Below the pieces are notes generated by a model, which ran no database searches, was not told where the DNA came from, and worked only from the letters and a program-made list of their open reading frames with translations. A DNA stretch of 64,000 nucleotides from Guadua angustifolia (Eukaryota; Streptophyta; Magnoliopsida; Poales; Poaceae), in the NCBI GenBank assembly GCA_036346375.1, contig CM070515.1:6780423-6844422 (forward strand), written 5' to 3'. A program made the translations under genes and the position numbers. Shown here piece by piece: positions 19,452-31,751 of this stretch (the first letter of the stretch is position 1; each line of letters starts with the position of its first letter).

Positions 19452-21837
19452 ATCATGCGGTTCCTCTCGTCGTTGGTATGCTATTGGTGATGTTCGTGAA
19501 TCGGAGCTACCATTGAAAAATTATGGCTAAATCAAGAAAAATATATTTTAGTACAAATAAGGAACCATATTTGTTGGTTGGTTGGCTGCGTCACTTGTCG
19601 GCTTGGTCCTCACACGAAGTGGACACACGTAGGGTAGGTTGGGTACGTTTGTTTGGCTGATGCTAGATAAATTTTATGTTTATTAGTGGTCGAAGTAAGC
19701 TAAACATCACCGCACATATACCATGACAAACCTTTGTAAACAGAGAAAACATCCACACGTAGAATGGATTTTATTCCTAACAATGCTAATATACTTATCT
19801 CGTTAACCATTTCAATCTTCTTTCGCGGAAAAAATACATCTATCAACTTCAAACATCAAAGAACAGTGACACCCTACGGCTCAAAATTCACTAAAAGCGC
19901 ATGCGAAACAAGCACACATACATGACACCTAGAGCTCGCTTGGGCTTTTATCCTCATTTTACCTACAAAGGTAACTCGGAAGTGCTATATATAATTTGAA
20001 CTATCAGTCATTGTAATGCGGTACTAACGTACCTCGGTCATCGTCGTATATATCTATCTATGGTTATAATGTTCTAGCTATACCAAAGAGTCGTTCACAC
20101 TATATATCTGGCCAAAAGAAGGCAGATAAGGTAGTGCAACCTAACCACTTGTCAATATGCCTTGAGAAATTGAAACACAAGAATCACCAGGAAGAGACAT
20201 CAACAAGGCCAAAACTGTCAACCTTGCCCGATCGGACGGAGGAATAGAAGGGCCAATATTCCATTAAATTAAATTAAGAAAAGAAACAATGTAGACAAGT
20301 TGTTGTTGTTCACATGCACATCACGACGGCGCCTTTCTTGTAGAAGCAAGCTAGCTACACACGGTTTACACATATTAAAGTCTCATGCGTCCCATAAGAT
20401 CATGACTTGGTTAGTTTACACATATTAAAGTCTCATGCATCCCATAAGATCATGATTTGGTTAGCCTCGTTCGTTTTGTTGATGTATATTGGTAAGATGT
20501 TTTGACAATCAGTGGCTAGGTTATGCTAAGGTCTTCTCTTGTCTCTTCTCTCTCTCCATTCCTTCTCTAGCTTCTTCTTCATTCTTGTCCTGATTTCCAC
20601 ACCTTTCCACATCGACCGCGGCAGGATAACGTAAACTAATTAAGCAACGTGTGGCAGATGAAGTTCATGGGTTTTCATGTATAAGATACTGGTTCCCATA
20701 TCTGTCGTCGTACCATCCAACGTGCGCCCTCGGGTGTTGGGAAACGTCAAACTGCCTTGAATGGGAAAGGGGTCCATGTTAACACTGTTGCTCAACGGCT
20801 GCATTCCAGTGAAATGTTTTAGTTTTCTGTCGTCGTCCCGTTCATCACTTCAACCTTTAGGTATTTGGGTAGCTTAATTTAGTCTTTGCTCACCATAATG
20901 TTTGACCTAATTCAGCATTATATGTAGTGCACTAGATTTAGTCCTATACATCCATGAATCAATGCCCAGCTCTGCATGTCGCAGAAGTAATTGTAATATC
21001 TCATGATACAAAATTAACAAATTATTACTCACATTGTTCCACAAATTTCAACCAGAATTAAGGCATCATGTGCAGAATATAGTTTGTCCTTTCTTAAAAA
21101 TGCTATAGAATTTCCATCAGTTCATTTCCTTCTGCCGTGTATGTTGCACTTCGCAAAATTGTACTTTTTCCACTCTATTTAACTGGTACAGCGGAATATT
21201 TTTAGATTTCCACGTGAGATGTTGACATATTTGAGCCACCACTCAATCAGCTCACCGTGTTCATTGCTATCACTAAAATATAAATATATATTATATTATC
21301 CAATCTGTAAGCCATAGAGTTGGTGAAGACTAAATGTACCTTCTCGAAGAAATAGCAAGTCATTCAAAACACCAAGAAAGGATGGAGACACACCTCTCCT
21401 TGCAGAAAACAACAAGAACCATCGCAAGAAAAGAACATATCATTTACCTTGTGGACCAGCTTGGTTAGCATGTTGCATCAGTGATGAATAGTTGTCGAAG
21501 AATCATTCGAAGTCCTTGTACCGTGTGTAAATTGCTGAAGAAATACGTATGATAACAACAGATTAGCGTGTGTAGACTTCTCGTACTACTCGTAGTATAT
21601 GTACGTAATACATGGGGGTATTCAAGTCGAGGGTCCATAATATGTAGGTGTATTAATTTTCGAATGGCAGATATTTATAGGTCTGTTTCAAGATTTCAAT
21701 GTTTGAGTTTGAACCTTGAGGTGATGCGAGGTTATACGTGGACGACTACTATATATGGGGCAAAAGGATGGAATGGGAAAGGAATCTTCTATCTAATATA
21801 CTAAGAGAAAAAAGGCATCACTTTCAAGTATTAGCTA
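19452..21837. other. AT-rich intergenic DNA, no gene recognised
   Basis: No frame over 80 codons and no family resemblance. Contents are simple AT-rich sequence, a C/T-rich stretch at 20530-20600, and the 50-bp tandem duplication listed separately. Nothing else is seen. Confidence 0.6.
20365..20464. repeat. Two tandem 50-bp copies
   Basis: TTTACACATATTAAAG begins each copy (20365 and 20415) and ATGA(C/T)TTGGTTAG ends each. They differ at only two positions, which indicates a recent duplication. Confidence 0.9.
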
Positions 21838-23054
21838 GAGGCCCGGCCCTGGGGCGGGGCGGCCATCCAAGCTCCCAAATTATCAGGGTCTCTTTTTTAG
21901 AAAGGTCATAACTCTAGATTTGTAGATTTGATTGAGCCGATTTTTATTGGCTTAGTTTTGAAATTGAATCTAGTTTTCACAGTCCAAATTGCACGTCAAT
22001 CCAACAGTAGGATCTTCGGGAATTAATATTTTAGTAAACGTATGTCAATCTGTTTTTTATCAAAACCGAAGCAATCTTTAATAGTTTGTTTAGGGGTGTT
22101 TTGAGAATTACTAAAAAAAATTGGTTTTAGCTTTCGTGCAATCATTCATCACCCTCTGATTGCTATATTAGTGTATATCGATCCTACAATTTTTATACCT
22201 AATACCTTCATACTTAGATATATCTATTAATGTATTCTATGTCTAAATTTGTTACTTGCAGCACGTACATTGTTGACTGTTGACATCATGCCACCTAGAA
22301 AATATGCATCTGGTAGTGCAAAAAGGAAACAAACAGAGGATTTGATATGATCACAGAAAGGAGACATCGTTAAATTTTTTAAGAGCAACGGTATATTTGG
22401 GTCTCTTCTAAGCTTAACAACTTTGAAATCATTGGATCATATTGAATTTAAAGATTATTGTACTAAGTTGGCAAAAACTTTCTCTATTGATGATTCATCT
22501 AATTTTGAGTTAAATAATCTGATTTTTAAGTTAAGAATACTGCAAATGACTTTACCAGATAGACCAATGTCTGCTATGGAGATTTTTGAGTTTATCAGAA
22601 AAGTGGATTGTTATGCTAATATTTTTGTTGCTTATTGGATCTTATTTACTGTGCCGGTAACTGTGGCATCAGCTGAAAGAAGCTTTTCAAAGTTGAAATT
22701 ATTGAAAAACTATTTGAGGTCTATAATGTTTCAAGAAAGGTTAAATGGTCTGTCAACTTTATGTATTGAGAAGAAGTTATTGGATGACATTAATGTTGAG
22801 ACTATAATTGATGATTTTGCGTCTAGAAATGTTAGAAAATATTTTCTAAGATAATTTCTACAAAATGTTTAAGGTAAATAATCTTACTTTTGTACTTCCA
22901 TTTATTTATTGGTAACAATTTCTATAATACACTGAATATTATCTTTTCAGTTGATATGTGGTAGTATAAAAATATTTTAATGCTTATGTTAAGAGAGGCA
23001 TCTGTTTATAATTATATTTCGCCCTGGGCCCTCAAAAACTCAGGACCGGCCCTG
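21838..23054 (+). mobile_element. Internally deleted hAT-type DNA transposon
   Basis: The left end (GAGGCCCGGCCCTGGG) and the right end read inward (CAGGGCCGGTCCTGAG) match at about 12 of 16 positions. The CAGGGCCGG(C/T)CCTG form is typical of hAT terminal repeats. Inside lies a fused, shortened transposase (22288-22854). No clean 8-bp target duplication was found, so the exact ends are uncertain by a few bases. Length is about 1.2 kb, against several kb for an autonomous element. Confidence 0.7.
22288..22854 (+). pseudogene. hAT transposase remnant: N-terminus fused to dimerisation domain
   Basis: ATG at 22288 opens MPPRKYASGSAKRKQTEDLI and reaches an in-frame TGA at 22348. The same frame continues SQKGDIVKFFKSN and directly joins TLKSLDHIEFKDYC and then the hAT C-terminal dimerisation domain (VPVTVASAERSFSKLKLLKNYLRS, about residues 125-155), ending at 22854. 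In related elements these two ends are separated by several hundred residues with the TTF-type zinc finger and the DDE-type catalytic core, so the middle has been deleted in frame. No catalytic residues remain. The dimerisation domain is still open (from 22423) but has no ATG close by. Confidence 0.8.
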
Positions 23055-23998
23055 AGAAATTACCATATCAAAAAAATATTTACACCATCAATTGTAATGG
23101 ATCTAGATTAATAATAGTATAGATTAAACCTGTATAGATATAAGAGCTCTAAGTATAGTATAAGGAATACAACTGTATTTTCATCATAAGCATTATCATT
23201 GTATAACAAAATGCGTTATAACATCTAGCCATACAATTGTACAGAAAATTTGACTAGTTATTATATTATTTCTCGAGATGAGATCGATGGTGCATAGATA
23301 AGAAGAAAAGGATCGAGGAGACCCGTAGGGAGATAGAAATGAGCTGTATATATGTGTTTACTCGTAATTAAACACTGTGAATAGAATATATGATCCTTTT
23401 TAAATATCATATTAATGCTTGTAGCAATTTTGCAGTAGCTCAACTGATTTACGCTACATTTGGAACACAAAATTCCTACAGGAATTTCATACGAAACCAC
23501 ATATCTGTTGAGAGAGGATGTTTAATTTCTTTCCTATGAAAGCCCCATGTTCCAAACAAGGCTTTATTGTATAGTTATTTTTTTAGGAAATTACAATAGT
23601 TATTTGAAATGCAAAATAAGTACCTAAACTCAAGATGACATCAAAACTTCTTCAATGCAGTAACTTCTGAAAGGAAAACATGTACAAAGTTGTCTATACA
23701 CTTAAAAAACTAATGAGGTGTAATGGAACTTCGTAATTACCAATGCATTACATAATTATGAAATTTTATGATGCCATTTTAAATTTTAAATTAACAATGC
23801 AGGGAACTACAAAAATTTTTGAAATGGATTCTAGAACTAACATTTTCATTGTGAATTTTGATATAATATTCTTAGTGAGCAAAAGGTAAAGGATGCTTCT
23901 TATCAAACGAATTAGTAATGTAGCATCGTCTTGTTTTCAGCCATTACATCGTAATCTTAGGTTGTTATGTTTTAGGATTAAGGGCTGGTTTGGGGTGT

Positions 23999-24052
23999 AG
24001 CTAATGTTGTACTGTGCTTATTTTTAGCTAATGTTGTACTGTGCTTATTTTT
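23999..24052. repeat. Two tandem 27-bp copies
   Basis: AGCTAATGTTGTACTGTGC plus TTATTTTT is repeated back to back with no difference, about 700 bp upstream of the WRKY start. Confidence 0.9.
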
Positions 24053-24384
24053 CAAAGATGTGTGAGAAAATAGCTACGAAAAATCTAGCTTATACTCTAT
24101 TTGGAAAATTAGATATAGTATAACAAAATATCCTCCTTTCGCAACATGGTTTAGAAAAAAAACACACACACAAAAATGTGTGAAAGCGCTTCAACCCAGC
24201 AAGATTGGTGCAGTCTGTCGTTCCTCTGCGGCAATTCCAACAGAGTCTAAAATATCCTCGTTTTAGGAGGAGAAATTCTCTATATATACGGTACCCCTTG
24301 TTGAGTTGTTTCTGTTCATCGTTTTTTTAGTTCACTGATTATATTAACGCGAGGCATATATCATTTTTATCTCCCCAACTAAAA

Positions 24385-24399
24385 TTGACCTCATTGACC
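24385..24399 (+). promoter_or_regulatory. Paired W-boxes in the WRKY promoter
   Basis: TTGACC at 24385-24390 and again at 24394-24399, three bases apart. TTGAC(C/T) is the established binding site of WRKY proteins. A third copy lies at 24704-24709, just upstream of the start codon. This suggests auto- or cross-regulation by WRKY factors, which is common for group II genes. Confidence 0.6.
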
Positions 24400-24593
24400 T
24401 AATGGCCCCTCTGTCACATACGTGGACACACACAATTACCGATTTACCCCTCGCCCCCCCGCCCTGGGTCATGCAACGGCTGCACCCAATGCAGCCGGCC
24501 GGACGCGCCCACCTGTCATGCTGACGGAGCGCTGACAAAGCCTGGCCCACCGCTCATCTCTGTCCTTCTCGACTTCCCATTGGTTCACACCCT

Positions 24594-24600
24594 TATATAT
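24594..24600 (+). promoter_or_regulatory. Probable TATA box of the WRKY gene
   Basis: TATATAT lies 168 bp upstream of the ATG at 24762, in a GC-rich promoter with the W-boxes further upstream. It would give a 5' UTR of about 135 bp. Confidence 0.55.
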
Positions 24601-24761
24601 TTAATTTCCCATTCGACCCCTCAAGTTTTTATTTATTTGTTTCAGTTCAGTCCAAGGTCCAAGTTCTGAGTCCTCAGCTCGGCTGCTTAGCTTTTGCGCA
24701 CCTTTGACCCCTAATTGATAAAGCCCATCGTACCTTGCTTTTGGAGCGGTGCAACTTTTAC

Positions 24762-27700
24762 ATGGAGTTGAGGCCAAAGCATCAGCACCGTCGCCGCGAG
24801 GAGGAGGAGGAGGTCACCATGGAGCCCGGCCATCTGTCGCTGAGCATCAGCGGATCAGCCGCCTTCACCCGGCGGCACGACGAGGAGGGCGGGCGCCGTG
24901 TTGAGATGAAGGAGGTGGACTTCTTCTTGGCCAGCGGCGATGCGGCTGCCGTACGGCAGGACGGTGGCGGCCGTGGGGTGGTGCATGGTGGCCGTGACGA
25001 CGTCAACGTAAGTCGCCGTCTGCATCTCGATCGTCTATTGAGCTCGCTGGTCCCAGCTGAAAGTTGTACTTGATTGGGTGGCGTCCAAATTGAGGTGTGG
25101 TTCTTGTGTGGTGCAGATTGGGCTGGACTTGATGACCACCAACACCACGGGCGCCGCGGTTGGTGGGGCAACGGCGGCCGTCGGCGAGGAAGGGACGGCG
25201 AAGAGTCATAAAGTTGGTTAATTTTGTCACTAGGTTTCTGTGGATCTTTTTTTTCCCCTCTTTGCTTGCTGCTTAACTAGATCTTAATTAGTGCTTGTTG
25301 ATGTATAAGCTCTGTTCATTGACAATTGGACATGTACTTCTTTGTGTTGACATGTGTTGTATGTGGTACGTACGTAGATGGAGGCGGTGGAAGCGGAGCT
25401 CCGGCGGGTGGTGGAGGAGAACCGGCGGCTGCGGGGCATGCTGGACGAGCTCACCCGGAGCTACGGCGAGCTGTACCAGCAGCTGCTCCAGGTCACGCAG
25501 CAGCAGCAGCACCCGCATCGCCATCCCGATCTGATCATGAACAACCGATCACCACTGACGACTCAAGTGAGTAGTACTACTGCATGCATGATCTTCCCTC
25601 GTCTTGTGATCTAGGGATTGGTTTCCTTCTATAGCTTGCTTGCATCCTCTTCCTTGGTTTAATTTCGTTCTTTTTTTTAAGGGAATATTTCCTTCATTTT
25701 CAAGCTGGGTAGCTAGCTCTTGTTGTTCATTTTTTGCCTTTATTTTTCGCTTCAAGAATTCTTTGCCTAGCCGGCTTCTCCGTTCCTCTTTGAAAATCAC
25801 TTATATGAGGAGATTTATTCGACAATTTATGGTGCTGTTGCTTTTCCCCTAGCCCATTTCAATCCAGACTACTGCATGCCATTTTTCTAATTTGGCTATT
25901 TTTCCACATACCCTATTGTAGAAATACTATGATTATCTAGTCACCACAGTTGGGTAGATTTGCAATTGTATGCTGCACGATCAAGATCCGTGCAATAATG
26001 TACTGATCATTGCTAACGTGCATGCACGCATGTCCATGTAAGATCCTGCGGATCAACAAGTCTTTTCTACACATGACCTTGTCAATGCCTCGTTCTACTA
26101 ATCTAATGATTGAACTTGTAAAAATATGTGGGGAATATAATCAAATTGGAGAGTAGAAGCATGGGAGCATGGGTAGAGGATGGATGGATCTTACTCGGTT
26201 TATTACATATATTATTTCCTCCCAAACTTTCAGGATTTTCTCTAAGAAATTTCTTCTTGGTCGACTTTGTTTTGATTCGCTTACAATTAATCATTGTTTA
26301 GAAAACAGGAGTACTAAGACAATAATTTTGTGAACAATGTTCCAAAAGTCTTCAGTTCTTACTAAGACAATAATTGTGTGAACAATGTTCCAAAAGTCTT
26401 CAGTTCTTAGATCGTTTCGGTGTAGCTTTTGTAGAGGGCGTACGTGCGTACGTACGTACTACTGTGACACACTAGTACTAAGACCTGCCACCAGATCAGC
26501 TGGGATAGTAGTTAGCGTGTGCTAATCTCATGCAGGAACTTTTAATTGCTTGCTCGCTTTCCTCTTTGACTAACAAAAAAAAGGCGTACTTCTCGATCGT
26601 ATTCGTACCAAACCTCGATCGATGCAGACCCACCTAACCGCGGGCGCACCGAACCCGTCGACGACGACGCAGCAGTTCCTGCAGCCGCGCGCGTCTTCCA
26701 CCGCGCAGCAGGCCGACGCCGACGGGGCCTCCGACACCGGCGTGGACGACGAGGCCGGCGCCGGTACGGGCGACGCCTCCCCGTCTCTGAGCAATGCAGG
26801 CAACGACGTTGACGGCCGGAGCGCTGTGCCGTTCGGCTTCGGCAAGAGGAGGATGGCTCAAGATGAAACAGCACCGGGAGGGGAGGGCGGCGAGCAGGCG
26901 TCGTCGGAGCAGCTGCCTTGCCGGAAACCGAGAGTATCCGTGCGGGCGCGATCCGAAGCGCCAATGGTACGTAATTACATATGTTGATTGGATTTAGTAG
27001 TGCAACTAGCTAGAGAACGATACGGCAGCATTTTGTTTGAACATTGCCTGCAGTTATAACAAAAGGAAATTAAACAGTGACTGTCGGTGCTCGTAGTACC
27101 GTAGATGCTTAAAGTAATCTAAACATGTAGCTTAGAAACATTTTACACATCTTGAGATTAAAATCCTAAACGTGACGCTACTTAATTACCTTTCACCTTG
27201 CCGATCGAACTCCAGATCAGTGATGGATGCCAATGGAGGAAGTATGGGCAGAAGATGGCAAAGGGTAACCCATGCCCGAGAGCTTACTATCGCTGCACGA
27301 TGGCTATTGGATGCCCCGTGAGGAAGCAGGTACCTACATACTACGAATTTGCTTGTTAAGAGATTTAGTGTGTACTCTAATTAAGGGCGCGAACTAGAAA
27401 CCAATGAAGCGGGTGTTGACCTAGTGTAAAACTTGACAAAGATTTGAACTAAGAAAGTAGAAAAAAACTAGAAATTCAAGTGAATTATTTGAAATCACAA
27501 TATTTAGCCTTGTAGATCAGTAAACTATCTATTAGACCATATTTTTTGTTTTGAACTTCATCTATTAGACCACTTATTTTTATGCGTGGAACTCGTGATA
27601 AAAATCAAACACACGTGTATGCATTACGTACGGCGGATGCACTCAGCAGCTGGAGCGCCTACCCAGCTTCAGGTGTGTAGAGCACCACTATGAATAAGAG

Positions 27701-30376
27701 CTGACACATCGTGATAATCTTTTTCAATTTACTTTCCATATATATTGGGTGATTTGCAAAATTCAATAATTAGTGCACTCCATCGTTCCAGTATTTTATA
27801 TTAACAGAAAAACTTCGATTTATGCCTCAGCTATACACTAATTGCACGATCTAGCTCGCTACGTACTAAGCAAGAAATCAAATCATCCTATTTACTTTGA
27901 ACTCTTATACTATCTCCGTTTCGCTATATTTGTCCGTAACATTGGGGGTATCCGTTTTAATATAGATATATATACACACACACTCCTACTGAGTAAATAC
28001 TCCCACCTCTAATATACAACTTAAATAAATGCTTTATACTCTTTTATCACTTTTGGTATACTCCAATAATAATTCTAAGATACTCCAATATAACATGATT
28101 AAAAAATTTTCATCAGACCCTTTATTTTTTTGTTACATACCTTTTTCCATATGCATAAGGAATATGTAAACAAATTATGCTATAAAGGTTGGATTTTAAT
28201 GAAATTTTTCATGAAACTCAATTTGGAGTATCTTATAATCAGTATTAGAGTATACTCAAAAGGATAAAGAGGTATAACAACATCATTTAAAATGTATATT
28301 AGAGGTGGGAGTATTTACACCTAGAAGCGCGCGCACACATATATATATATATATAGTGAGAAAATCTAGAATGTAGTTATTGCTATTTTCCCACTCTCTA
28401 CCCCTACTTAAATTATTTATAAGACGTTAAGTGGTTATGATATTTCTTTTAATAGAGCATGTATGGTCATTTCTTATTAAATAATTCTTACATTTATTGC
28501 TTACCTGGTCTGTGGTTTACGGACAAATATAGTGTACATAGCAATTCATGGAGTAGATAGTTACTCCATGCAAACGTGTGAACACATGCACCCAATGAGA
28601 TTCAAGCAGCATAACGACCTTGCATACGATTGATAAGGAGTTAGTTAATGATTTTTAAGGATGTACTTCTTTTTTAGTGTCTATTTATTTTCGATTGGTA
28701 TCCACGATTGATCACAAGCCAAAACATGGTTAGAGCTCTAATATATCTTGAGTTTATACTAAATTCAATTAATCTAAATCCGGTAAGATTTTCTATCTAT
28801 TTAATAGCCGCCAATTAAAAGGAGATTTTTTGCAATTTTTGTTATAGCCTTTGCGGCCGCTGAAGCGGCTATTGGATTATCTATTATTTCTTTTATCCAT
28901 CGTAATAGCAAATTAACTAGTATCAACCGATCTAATTTTTTGAATAATTAGGCCAGAATCTCCAAACAAATAATCAAGGCGCATATATAATGGTAATATC
29001 AAATTCAAATATTAAATGAATGAAATCCAATCCTTCCATATTATACGATCTCTTTCTCCATCTGTCCAGCTGTATACCAAAGCAAAACGCATACATCTCG
29101 AACAGCGTGTAATGTTGCAACGCAACATGTTTCCATTGTTTTTCGTGAAAGATGTCGATAGCTCACCAAACACTCCCGCAGTATTAATTGCTTGTTCATT
29201 TTGAAATCGATTTTATCATAACTAACTTTAGATAAGTATAATCTGTTGTGTGTTTTATGACAATAAAATTTAGCGTCACAAGTTTGATAAAATTTAGTAA
29301 AAAGCTGAGTCTATAACATATGAAATATGAAGATATAAAAGTGTGACAACAAACTAAACTTAATAAAGTTAGCTTCAAATCAAATAGTTAATTCTTTCAG
29401 TTACAAAAGCTGAGTCTAAAAATCTACAGCACATCTAAACTTATACGTGATAAATTTAGCTTCAAACCTAATTCTTTCGGTGAACAAAGCACATGAAAGT
29501 CCATGACGTGCCTCACATGCTTGCATGCGATGAGCTACATGATGCATGCATGCTTAATTAATTACGGCAGGTTAATCCGTGTGCGCGCGCGTGAGCATGT
29601 GTACGTGGCCATGCGAATCGAACTTATATGTGTGCAACTTAACCGTACGTACGTGTTTGTGCATGCAGGTGCAACGGTGCGCCCAGGACAAGACCGTGCT
29701 GATCACGACATACGAGGGCAACCACAACCACCAGCTGCCGCCGGCGGCTACTACCATGGCGAACACCACCTCCGCTGCGGCGGCCATGCTCCTCTCGGGC
29801 CCGGCCACCAGCCGCGACGGCGGCCTCCTCGGCCACCCTGCGGCGCTGTTCCACCAGTCCCTCCCCTACGCCTCCACCATGGCCACGCTCTCCGCCTCCG
29901 CGCCGTTCCCCACCATCACCCTTGACCTCACACAGGCGCCTGCGGGCGCCGGCGGTGGCGCAAGTGGCCTGCTGCACGCCCTCCACCGCCCGCCAGCCGT
30001 CCACCCTGCAGCGGCCCCGGCGATGCCGTTCGCGGTGCCGCCGCAGTTGGCGATGTACCTCCCGCAGAGGGCGTCGGCTATGCTCCCGCCCGGGCTGCAG
30101 GGCGCGCAGCAGCAGTCGGTGATGGAGACGGTGACCGCGGCGATCGCGGCCGACCCCAACTTCACCACGGCGTTGGCGGCCGCAATCTCGTCGGTCATGA
30201 CAGGAGGAGGAGCTCATCATCAGGCTCAGCCTACTCCCCGTGGCAGCGTCGGCGTCGCGGGAGACGGTAACGGTGGTGCCGGTGCCTCCTCGGCTGCCCC
30301 GACGGCCGGAGCACATGCGACGTCCGGCGGGTCGCCTCGGTTCGCGACGCAGTCCTGCACCACGTCTACTACTTGA
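24762..30376 (+). CDS. Group IIb WRKY transcription factor, six exons
   Basis: Nuclear DNA-binding protein recognising W-boxes. Exons: 24762-25007, 25117-25212, 25378-25566, 26628-26966, 27216-27329 and 29669-30376; all introns are phase 0 with GT-AG ends, giving 563 aa. Residues 115-160 form a leucine-zipper coiled coil (EAELRRVVEENRRLRGML). The segment RKPRVSVRARSEAPM precedes the WRKY domain (residues 291-349) with WRKYGQK and a C-X5-C-X23-H-X-H zinc finger. The intron after VRKQ is at the position known for groups IIa/IIb. The C-terminal part has the TTSAAAAMLLSG and DPNFTTALAAAISSVM motifs of WRKY6-like IIb proteins. The frame is open upstream of 24762 without an ATG; a second Met at codon 20 is an alternative start. 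No stop or missing key residue is seen. The paralogue number is not assigned. Confidence 0.93.
26313..26408. repeat. Two tandem 48-bp copies in WRKY intron 3
   Basis: ACTAAGACAATAATT(T/G)TGTGAACAATG begins each copy (26313, 26361) and each ends CTTCAGTTCTT. They differ by one base. The repeat lies within the 1061-bp third intron. Confidence 0.9.
27911..28560. mobile_element. MITE-like inverted repeat in WRKY intron 5
   Basis: The left end contains CGCTATATTTGTCCGTAA (to 27939) and the right end its complement TTACGGACAAATATAGTG (28517-28534). The outer ends CTATCTCC and GGAGTAGATAG are less exact. The TATATTTGTCCGTAA form resembles Stowaway-type terminal repeats. A second inverted-repeat element lies inside. 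No transposase is encoded. Confidence 0.55.
27992..28318. mobile_element. Nested inverted-repeat element
   Basis: The left arm GTAAATACTCCCACCTCTAA (then TATAC) at 27993 is mirrored exactly by TTAGAGGTGGGAGTATTTAC ending at 28317. The arms continue with lower identity (AACTTAAATAAATG against CATCATTTAAAATG). About 327 bp, AT-rich, no coding content. It sits inside the larger inverted repeat 27911-28560, so it probably inserted later. Confidence 0.65.
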
Positions 30377-30703
30377 GGAGATGAGGCCGCAGTTCACACA
30401 TATCGATCTGCATGCGCTGCGCCATTAGTATTTTCTAATCATGATGAGTGTATTTATGCCCACACAAGAGATGCATACATAGTCACATACTTCTTGTATT
30501 ATGTACAGTTGAACAGTAGATGAATCATATAAGCACATACACAATTGTTCTCTTGAGAGGTAAAGGATTTGGGTGTATTTAGCCTTCATTTGGATGTTTT
30601 TTTTTCTTAAAACATTCAAATTTTGGACCCTTAGATTATAATGTGAATATTTTTTATCTAAGAAAACGTCTTGGTGATGTTTATCAAAAACTTTTTATTT
30701 ATT
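30377..30703. other. WRKY 3' flank
   Basis: Presumed 3' UTR and downstream AT-rich sequence. No further gene and no clear polyadenylation signal singled out. Confidence 0.45.
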
Positions 30704-31083
30704 GGCAACGTATCCTGTGCACATAGACTTCCCGTGTACACATCATGCACACCAACTAACGAAAGTCATGAAAAATTCTGAAAAAATTGTAGATGTACTT
30801 CATAAATTACTCTACCTATTTATAAAATTGTAGATTCAAATTCATTATATATTAAGAGTTACAAAAAAGAGAAAATTCTGACAAGTTTAAATAGTTTAAA
30901 CTTGTTAGAATTTTCTCTTTTTTCTAATTCTCGATATATAATGAATTTGATCTTGAAACTTCATACATAGATAGAGTAATCTATGAAGTACATCTATAAT
31001 TTTTTCAGAATTTTTCATGACTTTTATTAGTTAGTGTACATAATATATACACAAAAAACCCTATATATACAGGATACGTTGCC
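30704..31083. mobile_element. 380-bp fold-back MITE
   Basis: A near-complete palindrome. GGCAACGTATCCTGTG at the left is matched by the complement of ATACAGGATACGTTGCC at the right. The arms continue through AGTCATGAAAAATTCTGA and GTACTTCATA to a centre near 30890 (AGTTTAAATAGTTTAAACTT). The flanks TTATTTATT and TTATCTAAT could be a diverged 9-bp target duplication, which would point to a Mutator-type MITE. No ORF. Confidence 0.8.
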
Positions 31084-31748
31084 TTATCTAATAAGCTCAT
31101 CGTCGTTGGGATGCAAATGGATTGGGCCGACCAAACCAGCCCGTAAGTCCAGCCATGACGAACCATGACCAACGTGGGTCCCGCTTGATCTGAGTCGTCC
31201 AATAAGGAGGCGAGAGAGAGAAAGAAGCATCATGGTTGGCAGGGACAGAGCGCTGACTTAGAAGAGACGGCGGCCGTCGAGCCGTATTGACGGTGGCGAC
31301 CGAAGGCGTGCAACTCTCGCGTGACGGCAGTGGCATACGACCGTCCTCTCCAGCGGGTAATATGACGCCGTCAACATGGAGAGTCGGTCATCTTGACTTT
31401 CTCGAGTCAACGAGTTTGGTCTAGACTCCAGTCCCGTGACGGCAATGGCAACTACGGTACCCTTTACTCCGCATCGAGTCATCGTATATTAGGAGTTCGG
31501 TTCTTTTAAATGTGTTGACAGTGTACATATACCATATTTAAAACACAAATTTCGCATAAATCAATCAAGGGAGGTGGTTCTATACTTCTCTTTTTAATAG
31601 TTGTATAAATATTAAAGTGTAAATGAAGGGTAGATGGTTTTTCTTACCTCTTGTTTTGTTTTAAGATTTGTACAACTTGTATTGAGAGGAAAAGTATTAA
31701 AACACTGCTCATCAGTATAATTTCTCGTGAAAATTCCCATCTAGTTCC
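31084..31748. other. Intergenic DNA, no gene recognised
   Basis: Moderately GC-rich to 31480, then AT-rich. Short minus-strand frames (31097-31482) have no family resemblance. Confidence 0.5.
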
Positions 31749-31751
31749 TAA

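Larger units (their letters stand above)
23057..24590. other. AT-rich intergenic DNA upstream of the WRKY gene
   Basis: No gene recognised. It includes a 27-bp tandem duplication at 23999-24052 and, from about 24340, rising GC content that marks the WRKY promoter. Two TTGACC words are listed separately. Confidence 0.6.

Noticed and set aside
24735..24761. Upstream extension of WRKY exon 1
   Set aside because: The frame is open to a TTG at 24735 but has no ATG before 24762.
29639..30397. 252-codon minus-strand frame
   Set aside because: Shadow of WRKY exon 6, which encodes the second half of the WRKY zinc finger on the plus strand.
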